NCBI GenBank assembly: GCA_020091685.1 | Contig: CM034607.1 | Location: 35,433,461-35,497,460, forward strand | Origin: Lutjanus erythropterus | Lineage: Eukaryota > Chordata > Actinopteri > Lutjaniformes > Lutjanidae | Length of the DNA: 64,000 nt | Direction: 5' to 3' | In this document: piece by piece, positions 1 through 64,000 of the stretch | Numbering within the stretch: the first letter of the stretch is position 1 | How the letters are laid out: every line of letters starts with the position of its first letter | The notes under the pieces: generated by a model | What the model saw: only the letters and a program-made list of their open reading frames with translations | Databases searched by the model: none | What the model was told of the DNA's origin: nothing | Program-made: the position numbers and the translations under genes

Positions 1-150
1 GATGGCCGCTCGCTCAGAGTGTCTCACGACACGGAGAAAATAAACCAGGAGACAAAGAGAGCGTCTCCGCTCTGCAAACTTTCGGGACAGAGTTCAAGTG
101 TTTGACCCTCTGTGATTACTTCTCTTCATCTCCTCTCTGCACCATTGTTA

Positions 151-153
<3 letters not shown>

Positions 154-230
<77 letters not shown>
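154..230. repeat. (GT)n microsatellite
   Basis: About 38 nearly perfect GT units. Confidence 0.98.
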
Positions 231-369
231 TCGTAGTGACCCAGAGAAACAGATCTTGTGTAAACACAGATAATGTCTGAACACTGCTGAGGCTCCTGAA
301 GAAGACTCTTTATCTTCCCTCTCATCTTCATCCTCCTCCTCCTCTGCCCCTCCCTCTGGGGAGATGCTG

Positions 370-371
<2 letters not shown>

Positions 372-425
<54 letters not shown>
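372..425. repeat. (CT)n microsatellite
   Basis: About 27 perfect CT units. On the other strand it yields a meaningless Arg-Glu repeat frame. Confidence 0.98.
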
Positions 426-429
<4 letters not shown>

Positions 430-2119
430 CATCTGTTTCCAATAACACAAAGAGCATGCAGTACGGGCTCAGTGCAAATAAGAAGGGAAGACATCAGATT
501 GGCTGTTTCATGATTTTCTTCTTTTCCTCGACTGCGTTTCAGAGGCAAATATTGAGCTTTTAACTCTGTTTCATTCATCCCACAGTTGAGCTTCCTGACT
601 GCTTTCCTTCAGATTTTATCTCAAGACACCGGGTTGTTGTTGTCTGGTAGAAATCTTCTCCCTCCAAACTGTCAGACAGAAAAAGACAGCCAGTATCAGC
701 CTGGTGACACGAGCTTAGTTTTAGCTCCAAAATGGTGTCAGTATGTGTACAGTGTGTTTTAAATATGTTTTTAATTTTTGATTCTGAACTACAGCATGAA
801 AATGTGAAAACAAACTGTTGATAGTAGTGAAACTAAATTTAAGTGGCGCGGGGCAACAGTTCTCCAATACACTTTTTGTTTGTTAGGTGTGTGTGTGGTC
901 AGTGTCAGCCAGCAGTTGGACCACTGTTTTAGTCCTGCGTCTTCACCTGCATGAAATGCGTCCAGGAACGAGAGCCAGCGCCCGCTCTTCTCCTGTCAGG
1001 AAAACCGTGGACTCGATGTCCTGACAGGCAGGAGTTTGTGCACCCGTAGCACACACACTGGAAGTTAAATAGACTGTAAAACGAACTAAACAATACCAAC
1101 TCACTGAAACATGGCTGCTCAGACTCAATACCACCTACTTCTGCACATTAGTCAGATGCTGACTCAGGCACATTTCTTCTTAAAGAGCCTTGCCTTTGCC
1201 TCTGAATTTTTGTCCCTATGTACAAAAAAAATCTTAAATTAAGTTTTAAAATTGTAATTTTCCACAAGGTTACATATAAATTTCATTAAGAAATTTAACT
1301 TGCAGGTTACACTTTAACTTTCATAGGCACTTCAGCACCACTGAGATTGTTTTGGACGCCCCCCGAGGTAACACATACATTTACTGCACAACCGGCGACC
1401 TGCGTCAAAACTGTAGGTCTCCAACCAGCACTTCCCCTCCCATCATTGGTGCCACTCTTTCTCTTCCCTCACTTTATTTTTCATGAATATTTCAGTTTGT
1501 CATAGATGTGAAATTGTGAGGCAAATTTCCCTGTGAATTAAACTACTGGCAGCTGTGTCACTTTGTAATTTATCTTAACAATGTTACAAAGCAGAATGTG
1601 AGGTTTATAGTGTAGTTCTGTCGACAGCCATGGCAGTAATATACTGTATTTCCATGGTGTTGCTGTTGTGTTCTCCATTAGCAGATATATGCTGTAAATA
1701 TCAATGGCTCTTTAATCTTAATGGTCCAGTGTTGAGACATAAAAAGTAGCTCAGTTTTACATTAAAAATGCATAACCCCAATAACACTTTATGGAACTGA
1801 ACATTTATTCAAAAGCAAAACTGTGTGACAGAAGTTTAATTTTAACTCTAAATATCTTAGAAACCAAGAAAAAAAAGATGAAATACTTTCTGTATAAATA
1901 GTCAGTTCTTGAAGTTCATGTAAATGTCTTCTGAGCAAACTAAAAACTACGACTGATGCACATTAACACATAACTGCAGGTCACACAGCAGTTTGTGTAA
2001 AGTTCTGGGGGTTTTTTTCTGTGCAGCTTCCCCACTTGAAATTAAGCTGAGTGCCATTTAGTTCCATTATACTGGATCTAGTCCAGTCCAGCTGCCTACG
2101 ATGACCCTGAGCAAATACC

Positions 2120-2350
2120 ATGACCTGGATGACTGAGAATCTTCACAGACATTATACATCTTTACAGCTGATATCTGCAAAACTCTGCAACTCACGACAA
2201 AATATCTAGATGGATAAATAATACTATTTTGGGGTGAACTGTCCCTTTAAAATGACTTGTAAATAAGAGAGAGAGATAATTGCTATCAAACTGGAGACTC
2301 TTCTTTTTCCTGTTTCCAGCCTTTATGCTAAGCTAAGCTAACAGCTTCAG
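2120..2350. repeat. Dispersed fish repeat fragment with AGTTCACC-type end
   Basis: It contains ggggtgaactgtcccttta (2232-2250), which resembles the terminal repeat of the TTAA-flanked element at 18354, and a gctaagctaagctaacag run at 2327-2344. Both are common parts of short repeats in fish genomes. A partial relative starts at about 37835. Family not named. Confidence 0.55.
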
Positions 2351-4249
2351 GCTGTCACCTCATATGTGTTTATGGCAGACTTTAAAGTGGATCCTCTCCC
2401 TCTCTCTATTCTGGATCAAACTCTCAACTCTCTCAAAGTCTTTTCGCAGCCTCGACCTAGAACAGTGTGCAGCACGTCATCAGTGTCACGTTCACCTCGA
2501 CCACCTCTGTGCAGCCTCTGCGGGGGACGAGAACATCACTTTTCTGGGGGAAAAAATGTTGCCAGTGACAAAACACATTTGGGAAAAGCATTTATATGAA
2601 CGTTACTCAGGGGAACACGCTGCAGGACTCAGATCCAGCTCCTCAGATGTCACTTTAAACAGCGTCTTTCTTGTGTTTTTTCCTCCTGGGGAGTTTCGCC
2701 ACTCCACGGCGATTGAGCGAGCGTCAGTTAACTCAACACCAACCATCTGCCTCTCTTTGTGTTTTCCTTAACTGCAAAAATCCACAACAGGCTTTTTGAG
2801 GAAGGACACGATAAATCGCCTCCTCGTTCGCCCCGAGAGGCGTTAATTATTTAAGAAACACAAATCAAATCGAGAACAGAGCCTGGCAGCGGCAGACTCT
2901 CTGCTTGTTACTGAGTCTCAGCAGCAGATTCACTTTGATTCTCAGCCTTGTTGTTGGGCGTCTTTGCTCTGCGGCGGTACAGCTCAGTGTCCGCTCACAT
3001 GGGGAAATGAGGGAGGATGAATTACACTGTAAAAAATATCCATCTAAAGGCCTGTAATCATCTCCTGAGCCTCCTGCTCCTCCTCCCTCTGTGATTAAAA
3101 TGTTGAAGCACCTAACATTATTAAAATGTGCACTTTCCATATAATGAACTACCTGACTGCTCCTCCATCTGCTGTGTGTGAGCGCGCTCGCCGTTTGCCT
3201 TCCGCCCTCCGATCACGCCGCCGGATTGTTCAACGAGCTCGATATTCAAAGCAGGCGAGTCAGCGGGGAGGCGGGGACAAAAATAAACATGGCAGGTGTT
3301 ACTGTACAGCCAGCAGGTACTCTTTCTTTACTAGCAGGAGGAAATAGAAACGATGACGAGTGGTTTTTACTCCCTGCAGCTGCTGCGAACGCTCCGCTCC
3401 AGTGTAAAGGACGAGTATCATCCTGCTGCTGCTCATCATGTTTTCTCACTCGGCTGAGAGCCAATCATCATTGTCCCACTTACACCTGTAGTAGATGGTA
3501 GTTTGTATCTGGATTATTAGAAAACTCATCACACCTTTTCCTTTTACGTCTTTCGTGTACGTGTTGTTGCTCTGCGGTGTTTTCAGGTGAAGAAGATGTT
3601 CTTTAAATAATGTTCTTATCTTGGGATCTGTGATCAGGACTTAAATGTCTGAAATAGTTTATCTGCCACTTACAGCATGTTTAGACAGAATGTAGGATCT
3701 CTGTCAATTTAATTTTAATCTTCCATCAGTGTTTTAGACTTACGACATGTTTTGTTCACTTATCTTCCAAGAACAGCATCCTAAATGTTTCTTTGGCCAA
3801 AAATACCATCCAAACAATGAAACTGTTGTCAGCGCGCGTCAGTGAGGAAGTTTGTGAGGACGAATGTGGAAAAGCCTGTCAGTGGGATGAGGAGAGGTAT
3901 ATAAATAGCCTGTTGGCTGTCAAAGTATTGTAGCTGTAGGGCAGCCAAACAGAAAATGTTAATGCAGAGATGGTGTGAAGTTTCTCCACCCAGCGACAAC
4001 AAAAATAGTGATCTGCCCTGAAATAACCACGAAAACAGGGCAAATATGAGAAATATACCAACCAAATACTGTGGTTTACTTATGTTAAAATAGTGACACA
4101 GTGGCTTTCAGGGGAGCTCATGTCTTTTTCAGGGGAGCCGAGCTCTTTTTAGCTCCCCTGTAATTTGAACTATGCTCCTGAGCCTAAACCACACTGTCCA
4201 TATGAACAACATGTCTCACATCTTTGTTTCTCCACCATTATCCCTCCAG

Positions 4250-64000
<59,751 letters not shown>

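Larger units (their letters stand above)
1..4249 (+). other. Sequence upstream of exon A, probably the end of intron 1
   Basis: No supported exon was found. It holds (GT)n at 154-230, (CT)n at 372-425, a repeat-derived segment at about 2120-2350 and a modest CpG-rich patch at 3175-3260. Open frames here lack splice context and resemble no known protein. The missing signal-peptide exon must end in phase 1 with a G before a GT donor, and no convincing candidate was seen. Confidence 0.7.

Noticed and set aside
2364..2771. Frame starting MCLWQTLKWILSLSLFW, resembling a signal peptide
   Set aside because: Considered as the missing first exon of grik5. No GT donor in the right phase follows the hydrophobic stretch, and the sequence is next to a repeat fragment.

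Overview
The window is vertebrate, almost certainly teleost fish, genomic DNA. It carries one gene on the + strand: most of the extracellular half of grik5, which encodes the kainate-type ionotropic glutamate receptor subunit GluK5 (KA2). Twelve coding exons, all with GT donors and AG acceptors and compatible reading phases, can be joined from position 4250 to the window edge at 64000. They give about 515 codons. The organism is inferred from intron-exon structure, very abundant (CA)n microsatellites, and many short dispersed repeats of kinds common in ray-finned fish. The species cannot be named from the sequence.

Layout: 1-4249 is the 3' part of an intron, or upstream sequence. The first coding exon, with the signal peptide, was not found and probably lies to the left. 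Exons at 4250-41014 encode the amino-terminal (LIVBP-like) domain. Exons at 41117-41320, 52052-52165 and 63962-64000 encode the S1 half of the glutamate-binding domain and the linker into the first membrane segment. The window ends just before M1, so the pore loop, M3, S2, M4 and C-terminal tail are all missing. Introns run from 102 bp to about 11.8 kb.

The introns hold most of the sequence. They contain: a hAT-type MITE with an intact 8-bp target duplication (61366-61579); a TTAA-flanked MITE (18354-18932); palindromic MITE-like elements (19791-20444, 26712-27108 and one near 44.3 kb); a SINE with a (GT)n expansion inside it (about 54530-54856); remnants of a BEL/Pao-like LTR retrotransposon (about 26000-26479) and of LINE reverse transcriptases (29995-30219 and 34890-35230); several repeat families present two or three times; many microsatellites; and a 1.2-kb pyrimidine-only-biased tract (20.46-21.71 kb) followed by a CpG-dense segment.

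No second functional protein-coding gene, tRNA, rRNA, CRISPR array or operon was found. I found no undescribed biological system. The points most worth a second look are a possible in-phase cassette or terminal exon at 24304, a predicted G-quadruplex in a CpG-rich part of intron 10, the CpG-dense segment in intron 5, and the nested and mirrored repeat structures.
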